From: Chromobacterium alkanivorans
GTDB taxonomy: Bacteria; Pseudomonadota; Gammaproteobacteria; Burkholderiales; Chromobacteriaceae
NCBI RefSeq assembly: GCF_016937655.1
Contig: NZ_JAFHKL010000009.1
Location: 62,001-126,000 of the forward strand
DNA length: 64,000 nt
Reading direction: 5' to 3'
The position numbers were made by a program, and so were the translations under genes. Below the pieces are notes generated by a model that was not told where the DNA came from, searched no databases, and saw only the letters and a list, made by a program, of their open reading frames with translations. Below, one piece after another: positions 50,017 to 59,106 of this stretch; the first letter of the stretch is position 1; every line of letters begins with the position of its first letter.

Positions 50017-52944
50017 ATGGACCTCAGCACCCTGCTCGCCAGCTTCGCCTCCGCCTTCAACCAGGACCAGCGCCTGCTCACCCTCAGCCTGGGCGACGGC
50101 AGCGTGGCGGCCGAGCAATTGCTGCCGCTGAGTCTGGCCGGCGAGGAAGGCGTGTCCCGGCCTTACGCCTACCAGTTGACCTGTCTGTCCCCGGACGGCG
50201 CGATCGAACTCAAGACCCTGCTCGGCCTGCCGGCCCGGCTCGGCATCCTCGACGCCGCCGGCGCGGAGAGCCTGCGTTGCGGCGTGGTATCGAAAGTGGA
50301 AAGCCTGGGCTCGGACGGCGGCTTCAGCCGCTACCAGCTGACCATAGAGCCGCCGTTCGCGCTGCTGCGTCATCGCGTCAGCTCACGGGTATTCCAGGAT
50401 CTGACGGTGCCGGACATCGTCAAACAGATCCTGGCCGAGCATCAGCAGGCCAACCCGGTGTTCGCCCGCGTCCAGACCCTGGACTTCAAGACCGGCCCAG
50501 CCTCGCCGCGCAGCTACTGCCTGCAATACCGAGAATCCGATTACGACTTCATCGTGAGGCTGCTGCACGAAGAGGGCTATGCCTGGCGCTTCGATCACCT
50601 CGACGGCGACACCCCCCAAGTGCAACTGGTCGCCTTCGACGATCCCTACAGCCTGCCGCCGGCCGGTATTGAGCGCGTGCGTTTCCACCGCAGCGACGCC
50701 ACCGAGGCCGAAGACGGCCTGACCGAGTGGAACGCCCAGCGCCAGATTGTCCCCGGCGCGGTGGCGCTGGCCAGCTTTGATTACCAGCCTGTGCAAACCC
50801 AGCACAGCGGCGACGACAGCCGCATCGACCAGGGCCAGAACGGCAAGGCCTTGCAATCGTCGCTACACGACTACGACCCGCAATCGCTGTACTACGCCGG
50901 CGACGCCGACCAGCTCAGCCACTACGCCCAGCTGCGCCAGCAGGCTCATGACCTGAACGCCAAGCAATTCAGCGGTGGCGGCTCGGTGCGTGGCCTGGCC
51001 GCCGGCCAGTGGTTCCGCCTGGACGAACACCCGGCCCACGACGGCGACAGCAGTGAACAGCGCGAATTCGTCGTCACCCGCCAAAGCTTAAGCGCGCGCA
51101 ACAACCTGCCGGCGGATCTGAAAGCCTTCCAAGATGGCAAGGAGGCGCAACCGTTCCGCGCCGACTTCGACGCCCAACGCCGCGGCGTGCCGCTGACCCC
51201 CGCCTACGCCCACACAGAACTGGCCAAGCCCAAGTCCCGCGGCGTGCAGACCGCGACCGTGGTCGGGCCGCAAGGAGAGGAAGTCCACACCGACCAGCAC
51301 GGCCGCATCAAGGTGCAATTCCACTGGCAACGGATGGACGAGCACCCCAGCATAGGCGCGGGCATGGACGACAAATCCTCCTGCTGGCTGCGGGTGGCGA
51401 TGCCCAGCGCCGGCGCCGGCTGGGGCCACCAATTCATCCCACGCATCGGCCAGGAAGTGCTGGTCGACTTCATCGAAGGCGATATCGACCGCCCGGTGAT
51501 CACCGGCGTGCTCTACAACGGCAGTCACGCCACCCCGGACTTCAGCGGCGCGGGCGCGCTGCCGGCGAATAAAACCCTGTCCGGCATCAAATCCAAGGAA
51601 CACCAGGGCGGCCAGTACAACGAACTGCTGTTCGATGACACCCCCGGCGAAGTCAGAGCCAAACTCAGTTCCGAACCCGGCAAGACCCAGCTCAACCAGG
51701 GCTTCCTGACCCAGCCGCGCAGCAACGGCAAGGCCGAAGCGCGCGGCGACGGCTTCGAACTCAGAACCGACAGCCACGGCGCCATCCGCGCCGGCCACGG
51801 CCTGCTGCTGAGCACCGAAGCGCAGAACGGCGCTTCCAGCAAGCAACTGGCGCGCGAACAAGCGCAAAGCCAGCTGGACGCGGCCTTGGCCCTGAGCCAG
51901 AGCCTGGGCGACACCGCCACCGGCCAGCAGGCCGACACCATGGAAACCGGGCCGGAGGAAATCGGTCCGGACAACGCCAAAGCCGCCAAGAAAACCGAAG
52001 GCCATCTGCAACACCAGGCCGCCGCGCTGAAAGCCTGGGAAGCCGGTTCCAACACCGACAAAGACGGCAAGACCGCAAAAGACCAAGCCGGCCAACAACC
52101 GCTGATCGTACTGTCCGCGCCGGCCGGCATCGCCAGCCTGAGCCAGCAAAGCCAGACCGTGGCGGCCGGCACCAACCTGGACCTGGTGGCGCAGCGCGAC
52201 ACCAACCAGACCAGCGGCCGGCGCTGGCTCCATAACGTGGGCCAGCACATCAGCCTGTTCGTCACCGGCCTGCAAGACAAGATCGCGTTGAAGCTGATCG
52301 CCGCCAAGGGCAAGATGCAGGTGCTGGCGCAGAGCGACAGCATCGAGGTGACCGCGGACAAGGATGTGACGGTGACGTCCTGCAAGGAAAGAATCACCGT
52401 GGCCGCCAAACAGGAGATCCTGCTCAACGTCAGCGGCGGCGCTTACATCCGCATCGCCGGCGGCAATATCGAACTGCATTGCCCCGGCAAGGTGTCGGTG
52501 AAAGGCGCCAGCCACCAGATGAGCGGGCCGGACCGGATGAATATCGCGCACCCGGCTTTTCCCAAGCACCTGCCCAAGTCCCCGCTGACGGTCCAGATCG
52601 ACCAGGCAGGGCAAGGCGTGAACAGCAGTTGGGCCGGCATGCCCTTCACTCTGTACGCCGACGGCGCGGAGATGAAAAAAGACGTGCTGGACGACAGCGG
52701 CCGCCTGCATATCGACCACATGGCGCCCAACCAGAAATACCGGATCGAAATGGCCAATGGGGTCAAATACGATATCCCGGTGCCCAATGAATACAGCAAC
52801 CCCAGCCAGGGCGAACCGGCCAATCTGGGTTTCCACGGCCACCAGGCCGGCAGCGCCGACGACGCCGGGCGCACCTCGCTGCTGGAGTCGGCGCGGGAGG
52901 ATTTCCTGAGCCTGGCGAAAGGGAAAGGACGCAATCATGGCTGA
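50017..52944 (+). CDS. vgrG: Type VI secretion tip protein VgrG with transthyretin-like C-terminal extension
   Basis: This 975-residue spike protein has a gp27-like base (about 25-370, with RPYAYQLTCLSP and the SPRSYCLQYRESDYDFIVRLLHEEGYAWRFDH block), a gp5 OB-fold (about 400-480, VGPQGEEVHTDQHGRIKVQFHW and VDFIEGDIDRPVITGVLYNG), a DUF2345 needle region (about 690-845) and a C-terminal extension (about 860-975) with a beta-sandwich look (QAGQGVNSSWAGMPFTLY). The extension probably binds the phospholipase encoded next. ATG at 50017 is used because an in-frame TTG at 49945 would place the terminator-like hairpin inside the coding region. It overlaps the effector gene by 8 bases. Confidence 0.93.
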   Translation: MDLSTLLASFASAFNQDQRLLTLSLGDGSVAAEQLLPLSLAGEEGVSRPYAYQLTCLSPDGAIELKTLLGLPARLGILDAAGAESLRCGVVSKVESLGSDGGFSRYQLTIEPPFALLRHRVSSRVFQDLTVPDIVKQILAEHQQANPVFARVQTLDFKTGPASPRSYCLQYRESDYDFIVRLLHEEGYAWRFDHLDGDTPQVQLVAFDDPYSLPPAGIERVRFHRSDATEAEDGLTEWNAQRQIVPGAVALASFDYQPVQTQHSGDDSRIDQGQNGKALQSSLHDYDPQSLYYAGDADQLSHYAQLRQQAHDLNAKQFSGGGSVRGLAAGQWFRLDEHPAHDGDSSEQREFVVTRQSLSARNNLPADLKAFQDGKEAQPFRADFDAQRRGVPLTPAYAHTELAKPKSRGVQTATVVGPQGEEVHTDQHGRIKVQFHWQRMDEHPSIGAGMDDKSSCWLRVAMPSAGAGWGHQFIPRIGQEVLVDFIEGDIDRPVITGVLYNGSHATPDFSGAGALPANKTLSGIKSKEHQGGQYNELLFDDTPGEVRAKLSSEPGKTQLNQGFLTQPRSNGKAEARGDGFELRTDSHGAIRAGHGLLLSTEAQNGASSKQLAREQAQSQLDAALALSQSLGDTATGQQADTMETGPEEIGPDNAKAAKKTEGHLQHQAAALKAWEAGSNTDKDGKTAKDQAGQQPLIVLSAPAGIASLSQQSQTVAAGTNLDLVAQRDTNQTSGRRWLHNVGQHISLFVTGLQDKIALKLIAAKGKMQVLAQSDSIEVTADKDVTVTSCKERITVAAKQEILLNVSGGAYIRIAGGNIELHCPGKVSVKGASHQMSGPDRMNIAHPAFPKHLPKSPLTVQIDQAGQGVNSSWAGMPFTLYADGAEMKKDVLDDSGRLHIDHMAPNQKYRIEMANGVKYDIPVPNEYSNPSQGEPANLGFHGHQAGSADDAGRTSLLESAREDFLSLAKGKGRNHG

Positions 52945-54862
52945 CGCAGGCAAGAACAAACCAATCAAAGTCCCGGTTGCGCAAAACCAGACCATGCGTT
53001 GCACCATCACCCCGCCGTGGTTTGTCGACAAATCGGAATACAATGCGCTGACCGCCAGTTTTCAGCCGCTGGTCAATGGCGAGCGCGCCTTCCGCGCCGT
53101 GCATCAGGCGATTGAAGCGGCCAAGAAATCGGTCTGCATCATCTGCTGGGGTTTCCAACCGTCGATGTATTTCATCCGCGACGGCAAATCGCCTTGCATT
53201 GGCGAACTGCTCAGGCAGAAAGCCAAACAGGGGGTGAAGGTCAAAGTCCTGGGCTGGCGCATGGGACCGGCCGGCAGCAACCTGGCCCAGTACGGCCCGG
53301 AGAACAACCAGCCTGGCGGCGGATTGTTCAGCAGCAGCCCCACCGCCACGCCGGAGCAAAGGAAATACGATCATTACTGGTACGGCAACTCGCAACACCT
53401 GATCGCCAACCCGCGCTTTGTCGGACGCGACTTCAGCCTGACCGAGCGGGCGGAAATTCTTTACCGCTCGCTGTTTCAAGCCACCGACACCCAGCTGAGA
53501 AAAACCACCAGCGCGGTTCAGGCCGCCACCGTCACCCATCACCAGAAAATGGTGCTGGTGGACTACGAAGACCCGCAGCGCGCGGTCGGCTTCGTGATGG
53601 GCCACAATATGTTGGACGAGTACTGGGATAAGGACGCGCACAGCTGCAAACGCTATCCGCCGCACCTGGGGCCAAACGGACACGGCCCGCGCCAGGACAT
53701 TTCCAGCCGCGTGACCGGCCCCATCGTCGGCGATCTGTTTGCCAACTTCTGGCAAGCCTGGAAGAAGGAAACCGGGGAAACGCTGCCCAAGCCGGACTTC
53801 CGCGACTACCCCGCGCGCCCGGACAGCCAGAACCTGCCCATCCAGGGGCAAATCCTGCGCACCCAGGCGCAATACAATGTCCGCGACATCGAAAAGCTCT
53901 ATCTGCAGGCGGTCAACAACGCCAGCACCATGATCTACATCGAGAATCAGTATTTCCGCTGGCCGCCCTTGGCGGACAAGATCAAGGCCGCGGCCCAGGC
54001 GCAAACCCGCTGCGGCCGCGATCCCGGCAAGCACGACTCGCTTTATCTGTTCGTGGTGACCAACTCCTGCGACGAAGGCATGGGCGACGGCACCGTCAAA
54101 ACCTATGAAATGCTGGACAGCCTGGGCCGGGCGGAAACCATTCCCAACGTCGCCCGGCTGGAGCGCGCGCAAGACCTGCAAACCCAAATGAACCGAACCG
54201 AGGTCGAAATCCGGCAAACCCAGCTGGAACGCAATATGCAGCTGATACCCAGTGGCTACGCCAACAAAGCCAAGATCCAGGCGTATCAGCAGCAAAAGCA
54301 GGCTTTGGAAGCCAAGCAGGCCGCGCTGGAAGCCCGCAAACGGCAGCAGGCTGCGCGGAAAGCGGCGCTGGAGCAGCCCGACGCCCCCATCCTGCCGGAA
54401 GAGCGGCCGGGCCTGAAAGTGCATGTCTGCACCCTGGTGGCGCCGGATTCGGAACCCACCACGCCGGACAGCAAACGCGTCAGGATGAAATACCCGATGA
54501 GCGCGGAATCCTATACCGTGCCCGGCCGGGACTGGACACCGGTCTACATTCACAGCAAGCTGATGATCGTCAACGACACCTTCATGACGCTGGGCAGCGC
54601 CAACATCAACACCCGCAGCATGCAGGTGGACAGCGAACTGAATATCGCCCACCACCGGCCGGAGATCACCCCGGTATTACGGCGGCAGCTGTGGAATATT
54701 CATACCAAGGGCATGGGGGCGCAGGATAAGCCGAAAGATGCGTATCAAAAATGGCTTGAGATAATTAATGAAAATAGAAAAGCTAATGCAAAATTTCAAA
54801 CACCAATAGCCTCCCTTGTTGAGTTTTCCCGCCTAAGCGCCACACGCACCAACAAGGACTAA
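52937..54862 (+). CDS. Type VI phospholipase D effector, Tle5/PldB-like
   Basis: This 641-residue protein carries two HxK motifs of the phospholipase D superfamily: TVTHHQKMVLVD (His202, Lys204, Asp209) and YIHSKLMIVND (His539, Lys541), the latter followed by GSANINTRSM. In the second motif the residue aligned with the usual Asp is Asn, with Asp next. A Gln/Lys/Ala-rich coiled coil (about 410-485) separates the halves. There is no signal peptide. It overlaps vgrG and is followed by three immunity-like lipoproteins, the same order as Pseudomonas aeruginosa PldB, which attacks membrane phospholipids in target cells. Delivery by the VgrG spike is inferred. Confidence 0.92.
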   Translation: MADAGKNKPIKVPVAQNQTMRCTITPPWFVDKSEYNALTASFQPLVNGERAFRAVHQAIEAAKKSVCIICWGFQPSMYFIRDGKSPCIGELLRQKAKQGVKVKVLGWRMGPAGSNLAQYGPENNQPGGGLFSSSPTATPEQRKYDHYWYGNSQHLIANPRFVGRDFSLTERAEILYRSLFQATDTQLRKTTSAVQAATVTHHQKMVLVDYEDPQRAVGFVMGHNMLDEYWDKDAHSCKRYPPHLGPNGHGPRQDISSRVTGPIVGDLFANFWQAWKKETGETLPKPDFRDYPARPDSQNLPIQGQILRTQAQYNVRDIEKLYLQAVNNASTMIYIENQYFRWPPLADKIKAAAQAQTRCGRDPGKHDSLYLFVVTNSCDEGMGDGTVKTYEMLDSLGRAETIPNVARLERAQDLQTQMNRTEVEIRQTQLERNMQLIPSGYANKAKIQAYQQQKQALEAKQAALEARKRQQAARKAALEQPDAPILPEERPGLKVHVCTLVAPDSEPTTPDSKRVRMKYPMSAESYTVPGRDWTPVYIHSKLMIVNDTFMTLGSANINTRSMQVDSELNIAHHRPEITPVLRRQLWNIHTKGMGAQDKPKDAYQKWLEIINENRKANAKFQTPIASLVEFSRLSATRTNKD

Positions 54863-54865
54863 GTT

Positions 54866-55894
54866 GTGAAATACCTTTCACTTTTAACCCTATGTCTGAT
54901 TCTCGCCGCCTGCGGTAATAAGGAGCGTAACGTGCCCACGCTTGATGAGGTCAAAGCCAATCTGGCCTTTAACTGTGTCTACGAAAAAGACCACTTGCCA
55001 ACACGAGATCCCGACGCGGAGCAGCTCTATCGCTATGCGCGCCATGTGCAAAAGAATAATCTGCTGAAGGATGATGTCAGCGTTTATCCAGTGCTGGAGC
55101 GTTATTACCGCATCGCCACCGCTTACGGTCATGACAAGGCCAATCTGGAGTTGCGCCAGATGATAGCCAAGGGCCAGGCTTGGAGCGCCGACCCGGTCAA
55201 AGAAACCCTGGACCTGACCGAGGAACTGATACGCCTAGGCGTGCCGGGCGGCTATTACGATATGGCCCGCTACCTTGATGCCGGCTACGGAGTCAAAAAA
55301 GACCCTGAGCTGGCGTTACGCTATTACCGCAAGTCGGCGGACATGGGAAGTCCAGAGGGGCAGTACTACGTTGCTGAAAAACTAGCACCACTGGATCGAG
55401 CACCAGAAGTAGCACGAAAAATGTACCAGTGTGCAGCAGAGCAAGGAGACGGGAATGCTGGGGATAGTCTTGGGCGCGACCTTAAAGGCGACAAGCTTTT
55501 TAATGATGCATTAAAAGCTTTCCAGTTAGGGGTTAAGGGGGGAAACGAGGCTTCAGTTTCGACAATGGGAGAAACTTTTCTGGAGCCGCCGACGGCTAGT
55601 AAAATTTATTTCATGAATGTAGCCAAAGACCCTGAGCGTAGCCAGCGCTATAAGGCAATCGGTGACATCCTCGGCCGCTATTCCTACCTCCACCCCACCG
55701 TACCCGAGTTAGACGAGATCGTCCCGCTGCCCCCAGCCAAGCTACCACCCTGGGACGGCAAGATTCAGTGGCTGAAAGATCACGAAGCCAATATCGCCCC
55801 GCCCAAGCCCAGCGAAGAACTGATGGAAAAGCTAGCCAAAGCCAAGGGGCTGGCCCCTAAAACCGGCAGGCCGCTGGGTGCTGACGCTTCCTAA
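54866..55894 (+). CDS. Sel1-like lipoprotein, immunity protein copy 1
   Basis: This 342-residue protein starts at GTG 54866, four bases after the effector stop. It has a lipobox LAAC (Cys16), so it is placed in the membrane facing the periplasm. Sel1-type helical repeats appear in the central part (DPELALRYYRKSADMGSPEGQYY). In PldB systems such lipoproteins bind and block the phospholipase in the producing cell. The first ~145 and last ~80 residues are nearly identical to copies 2 and 3; residues about 176-260 differ. The signal peptide differs from the other copies. Confidence 0.85.
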   Translation: MKYLSLLTLCLILAACGNKERNVPTLDEVKANLAFNCVYEKDHLPTRDPDAEQLYRYARHVQKNNLLKDDVSVYPVLERYYRIATAYGHDKANLELRQMIAKGQAWSADPVKETLDLTEELIRLGVPGGYYDMARYLDAGYGVKKDPELALRYYRKSADMGSPEGQYYVAEKLAPLDRAPEVARKMYQCAAEQGDGNAGDSLGRDLKGDKLFNDALKAFQLGVKGGNEASVSTMGETFLEPPTASKIYFMNVAKDPERSQRYKAIGDILGRYSYLHPTVPELDEIVPLPPAKLPPWDGKIQWLKDHEANIAPPKPSEELMEKLAKAKGLAPKTGRPLGADAS

Positions 55895-56918
55895 GCGCGC
55901 TCTGCTCTGGGCGCTGCTGCTTCTGTTGACCGCTTGCGGCAACAAGCAGCGCGCCGTGCCCACGCTTGATGAGATCAAAGCCAATCTGGCCTTTAGCTGT
56001 GTCTATGAAAAAGACCACTTGCCAACACGCGACCCCGACGCGGAGCAGCTCTATCGCTATGCGCGCTATGTACAAAAGAATAATCTGCTGAAGGACGACG
56101 TCAGCGTTTACCCCGTCCTGGAGCGTTATTACCGCATCGCCACCGCTTACGGTCATGACAAGGCCAATCTGGAGCTGCGCCAGATGATAGGCAGGGCACA
56201 AGCCTGGAGCGCCGATCCGGTCAAGGAAACCCTGGACCTGACCGAGGAACTGATACGCCAAGGCGTGCCCGGTGGCTATTACGATATGGCCCGTTACCTT
56301 GATGCAGGGTATGGGGTACAAAAAAATCCAGAATTAGCTTTACGCTACTACAGAAAGTCAGCAGATCTTGGCAACCCTGATGGACAATTCCTTGTGGGTG
56401 AAAAGCTTGACCCAATAGAAATAGCCCCAAATATCGCAGAACAAATGTTTATTTGTGCAGCCCAACAAGGACACGGACGGGCAGCCAATTCTGCGGCCAT
56501 TGGGTATGAGTTAAAAGAAAAATATCAAGAATCAACCAGTTTATTTCATCAGGGAGTGAAGAATGGTGACTCTGCCTCTGCCTCTAGACTTGAGCATGGA
56601 TTCTCAGCCCCACCCAATACCGACAAGTTATACTACCTAAACTTAGAAAAAGACAGTACACGCAGTCAACGCTATAAGGCCATTGGAGATATTCTTGAGC
56701 GTTACTCCTATCTCCACCCCACCGTGCCCGAGTTAGACCAAATCGTCCCGCTACCTCCGGCCAAGCTGCCACCTTGGGATGGCAAGATTCAATGGCTGAA
56801 AGATCACGAAGCCAATATCGCCCCGCCCAGGCCCAGCGAAGAACTGATGGAAAAGCTGGCCAAAGCCAAGGGGCTGGACCCAAAGACCGGCAGGCCGCTG
56901 GGTGCCGACGCTTCCTAA
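55878..56918 (+). CDS. Sel1-like lipoprotein, immunity protein copy 2
   Basis: This 346-residue paralog starts at GTG 55878, inside the end of copy 1 (17-base overlap), and has a lipobox LTAC (Cys20). Its central part is the most divergent of the three (KNPELALRYYRKSADLGNPDGQFLVGEKLDPIEIAPNIAEQMF and on to about residue 270) and is AT-rich at DNA level relative to its flanks. Flanking parts are nearly identical to copies 1 and 3. It may protect against a different effector variant. Confidence 0.85.
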   Translation: MLTLPKRALLWALLLLLTACGNKQRAVPTLDEIKANLAFSCVYEKDHLPTRDPDAEQLYRYARYVQKNNLLKDDVSVYPVLERYYRIATAYGHDKANLELRQMIGRAQAWSADPVKETLDLTEELIRQGVPGGYYDMARYLDAGYGVQKNPELALRYYRKSADLGNPDGQFLVGEKLDPIEIAPNIAEQMFICAAQQGHGRAANSAAIGYELKEKYQESTSLFHQGVKNGDSASASRLEHGFSAPPNTDKLYYLNLEKDSTRSQRYKAIGDILERYSYLHPTVPELDQIVPLPPAKLPPWDGKIQWLKDHEANIAPPRPSEELMEKLAKAKGLDPKTGRPLGADAS

Positions 56919-57942
56919 GCGCGCTCTGCTTTGGGCGCTGCTGCTTCTGTTGACCGCCTGCGGCAACAAGCAGCGCGCCGTGCCCACGCTGGATGAGGTA
57001 AAAGCCAATCTGGCCTTTAACTGTGTCTACGAAAAAGACCACTTGCCAACACGCGATCCCGACGCGGAGCAGCTCTATCGCTATGCGCGCTATGTGCAGA
57101 AGAATAATCTGTTGAAGGATGATGTCAGCGTTTACCCTGTGCTGGAGCGTTATTACCGCATCGCCACCGCTTACGGTCATGACAAGGCCAATCTGGAACT
57201 GCGCCAGATGATAGCCAAGGACCAGGCCTGGAGCGCCGATCCGGTAAAAGAAACCCTGGACCTGACCGAGGAGCTGATACGCCAAGGCGTACCGGGTGGC
57301 TACTACGATATGGCCCGCTATCTTGATGCGGGTTATGGCGTAAAGAAAGATCCCGAGTTGGCCTTGCGTTATTATCGTAAGTCAGCAGACATGGGTAGTC
57401 CTGAGGGGCAGTACTATGTAGCGGAAAAGTTAGCTCCTCTTGATAAGGCACCAGAGGTCGCACGACAGATGCGCCGCTGTGCCGCCGAGCAAGGCCATGG
57501 TAGAGCCGCAACGATGTTAGCTGTCGATTTAAGGGATGATCAACGCTATACAGATGCACTTGCCGCTCTTCAACTTGGAGTTCAAGCAGGAGACGAAGGT
57601 GCTGCTTCGCGCCTTGAGCAGGGTTTCTCTGGCCCCTCGAAAGATAATGAGCTGTATTTCATGAACTTAGCTAAAGATTCTGAACGTAGCAGTCGTTACA
57701 AAGAAATTGGCGCTATCCTCGGCCGCTATTCCTACCTCCACCCCTCCGTACCCGAGCTAGACCAAATCGTCCCGCTGCCCCCAGCCAAGTTGCCGCCCTG
57801 GGATGGCAAGATTCAGTGGCTGGAAGATCACGAAGCCAATATCTCCCCGCCCAAGCCCAGCGAAGAACTGATGGAAAAGCTGGCCAAAGCCAAGGGGCTG
57901 GACCCAAAGACCGGCAAGCCGCTGGGTGCCGACGCTTCCTAA
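56902..57942 (+). CDS. Sel1-like lipoprotein, immunity protein copy 3
   Basis: This 346-residue paralog starts at GTG 56902, inside the end of copy 2 (17-base overlap), with a lipobox LTAC (Cys20). Its Sel1 segment is closer to copy 1 (DMGSPEGQYYVAEKLAPLDKAPEVARQM), but residues about 190-265 are its own. Its TAA stop is the left flank of a MITE-like element, and a further in-frame start of the same type (GTGCCGACG) overlaps this 3' end and runs into the element. Confidence 0.85.
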   Translation: MPTLPKRALLWALLLLLTACGNKQRAVPTLDEVKANLAFNCVYEKDHLPTRDPDAEQLYRYARYVQKNNLLKDDVSVYPVLERYYRIATAYGHDKANLELRQMIAKDQAWSADPVKETLDLTEELIRQGVPGGYYDMARYLDAGYGVKKDPELALRYYRKSADMGSPEGQYYVAEKLAPLDKAPEVARQMRRCAAEQGHGRAATMLAVDLRDDQRYTDALAALQLGVQAGDEGAASRLEQGFSGPSKDNELYFMNLAKDSERSSRYKEIGAILGRYSYLHPSVPELDQIVPLPPAKLPPWDGKIQWLEDHEANISPPKPSEELMEKLAKAKGLDPKTGKPLGADAS

Positions 57943-58082
57943 GAACCTGTTCAAAGTCTGCTGCGCTTCAGCGATACGGCGTTGAAAACCAGCTCAAAAT
58001 GCTCATGTACCACTTGTACATTCCGCTTTTTCGCTTGTTTTCGCCTTGTCTCGCCCTTGCTCGCGAGACTTTGAACAGGCTC
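57943..58082. repeat. MITE-like element, family A
   Basis: 140 bp with ends GAACCTGTTCAAAGTCTGC and GCGAGACTTTGAACAGGCTC, flanked by TAA at 57940-57942 (stop codon of immunity copy 3) and 58083-58085. The ends are inverted repeats: GAACCTGTTCAAAGTCT against AGACTTTGAACAGGCTC, one mismatch. Confidence 0.9.
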
Positions 58083-58085
58083 TAA

Positions 58086-58195
58086 GAGCGGCTAACAAAA
58101 CTCCTGATGCTGCGTTGCGCCGACTTGCCGTACTCAAGTACCGCCTGCGTCGGCGCGCCTTGCCTCAGACGTAAAACTGACAATGTTAGCCGCTC
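58086..58195. repeat. MITE-like element, family B
   Basis: 110 bp with perfect terminal inverted repeats GAGCGGCTAACA and TGTTAGCCGCTC, flanked by TAA on both sides (58083-58085, shared with the preceding element, and 58196-58198). The interior is unrelated to family A. Confidence 0.88.
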
Positions 58196-58198
58196 TAA

Positions 58199-58246
58199 GC
58201 ACATGTTTACGATCTCGCGAGCTAGAGCGAGACTTTGAACAGGTTC
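58199..58246. repeat. 48-bp deletion derivative of family A
   Basis: A left end (GCACATGTTTACGATCTCGCG) is joined directly to a right end (GCGAGACTTTGAACAGGTTC). Flanks are TAA (58196-58198) and TTA (58247-58249). Confidence 0.75.
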
Positions 58247-58249
58247 TTA

Positions 58250-58392
58250 GAACGTGTTTACGATCTCGCGAGCTAAGGCGAGACAAGGCGAAAACGGCTG
58301 AGAAAGCGGAATGTACAAGTGGTACATGAGCATTTCGAAGGCGTACTCATCGTGTAACGCTCCACGCAGCGCAGCAGATCGTAAACAGGTTC
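58250..58392. repeat. MITE-like element, family A
   Basis: 143 bp with ends GAACGTGTTTACGATCTCGC and GCAGATCGTAAACAGGTTC, flanked by TTA on both sides (58247-58249 and 58393-58395). Read on the minus strand, the right TTA is the TAA stop codon of the GNAT gene. Confidence 0.88.
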
Positions 58393-58917
58393 TTACACAT
58401 TTCGCCCCAACAGCTGGCAAGGCCAGCCGTCCACGTCGAAAGCGGCGATGCGTTCGTAGCCGCAGGACTCGTAAAAACGCGCCAAGGCCCCGGAACCGCC
58501 GCCGTAGCAATCGACGCGCAAGCGCCGGACGCCGGCCAGCCTCGCCTGCTCGTCCGCAAAAGCCATCAAGCGCCGGCCAATGCCGCGCGCGCTGGGGCGG
58601 CGCGAGGCCACCAGCAGGCGCACGTAGATTTCAGGCTCCGTCGCCGCCGGCACATAGGGCATGGCTTCCCCCAGCACCAAGGCGGCCAGCACCTCGCCGC
58701 CCCGCTCCTCCGCCACCCAGGCTCCCGGCAGCGAACAGGCCTCGACCACCCGTTCCACTTGCCGCGGCTGGCTTGACCAAGGCTCGCTTCCCCATTGCTC
58801 CGCATTGCCCATGGCGACAAACCAGTCAATGATTTCGTCGAAGATTTTCAATACCGCGGGCGCGTCGGCCGCGCTTGCGCGGCGGATGATCACGCCGTCC
58901 GATTCCGCGTTCACCAT
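58393..58917 (-). CDS. GNAT-family acetyltransferase ending at a MITE flank
   Basis: This 174-residue GNAT has VIIRRASAADAPAVLKIFDEI at the start, PEIYVRLLVASRRPSARGIGRRLMAFADEQA as the acetyl-CoA site and RVDCYGGGSGALARFYESCGYER near the end. AAGGAC precedes ATG 58917. The stop TAA is the trinucleotide flank of a family A element, so the original gene may have ended at the same codon. It is isolated among repeats between the immunity genes and tssA. Function unknown. Confidence 0.87.
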   Translation of the reverse strand: MVNAESDGVIIRRASAADAPAVLKIFDEIIDWFVAMGNAEQWGSEPWSSQPRQVERVVEACSLPGAWVAEERGGEVLAALVLGEAMPYVPAATEPEIYVRLLVASRRPSARGIGRRLMAFADEQARLAGVRRLRVDCYGGGSGALARFYESCGYERIAAFDVDGWPCQLLGRNV

Positions 58918-58985
58918 ATGACCGTCCTTCTCTGAATGCTCGTCAGGTGGGGGGCGGCTTATCCGCCTCAAATCCCGTTTTTTAA

Positions 58986-59106
58986 AAAACCTGCTCAAAG
59001 TCTCGCTAGCCAGAGCGAGACAAGGCGAAAGCTGCTGAGAAAGTGGAGTATACCTTCAGCACATCAGCATTCCGAATGAGGCACTCGCCATGTCACTCCT
59101 CACAAA
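58986..59106. repeat. Degenerate family A element
   Basis: AACCTGCTCAAAGTCTCGC followed by AGAGCGAGACAAGGCGAAAG keeps the family A left end with several changes. The element runs into the tandem array, whose units begin with the family A right-end sequence GCGCAGCAGATCGT. Confidence 0.65.

Larger units (their letters stand above)
54866..57942 (+). repeat. Tandem triplication of the immunity gene, 1024-bp period between copies 2 and 3
   Basis: Start codons at 55878 and 56902 are 1024 bases apart, and each overlaps the previous 3' end in the same way. Flanks are near-identical; the central ~250-300 bases of each unit differ. This indicates tandem duplication with central diversification or replacement and flank homogenisation. 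Confidence 0.8.

Noticed and set aside
51088-53043. 651-codon ORF antisense to vgrG
   Set aside because: It is a shadow of vgrG, with no ribosome-binding site and a composition typical of antisense frames.
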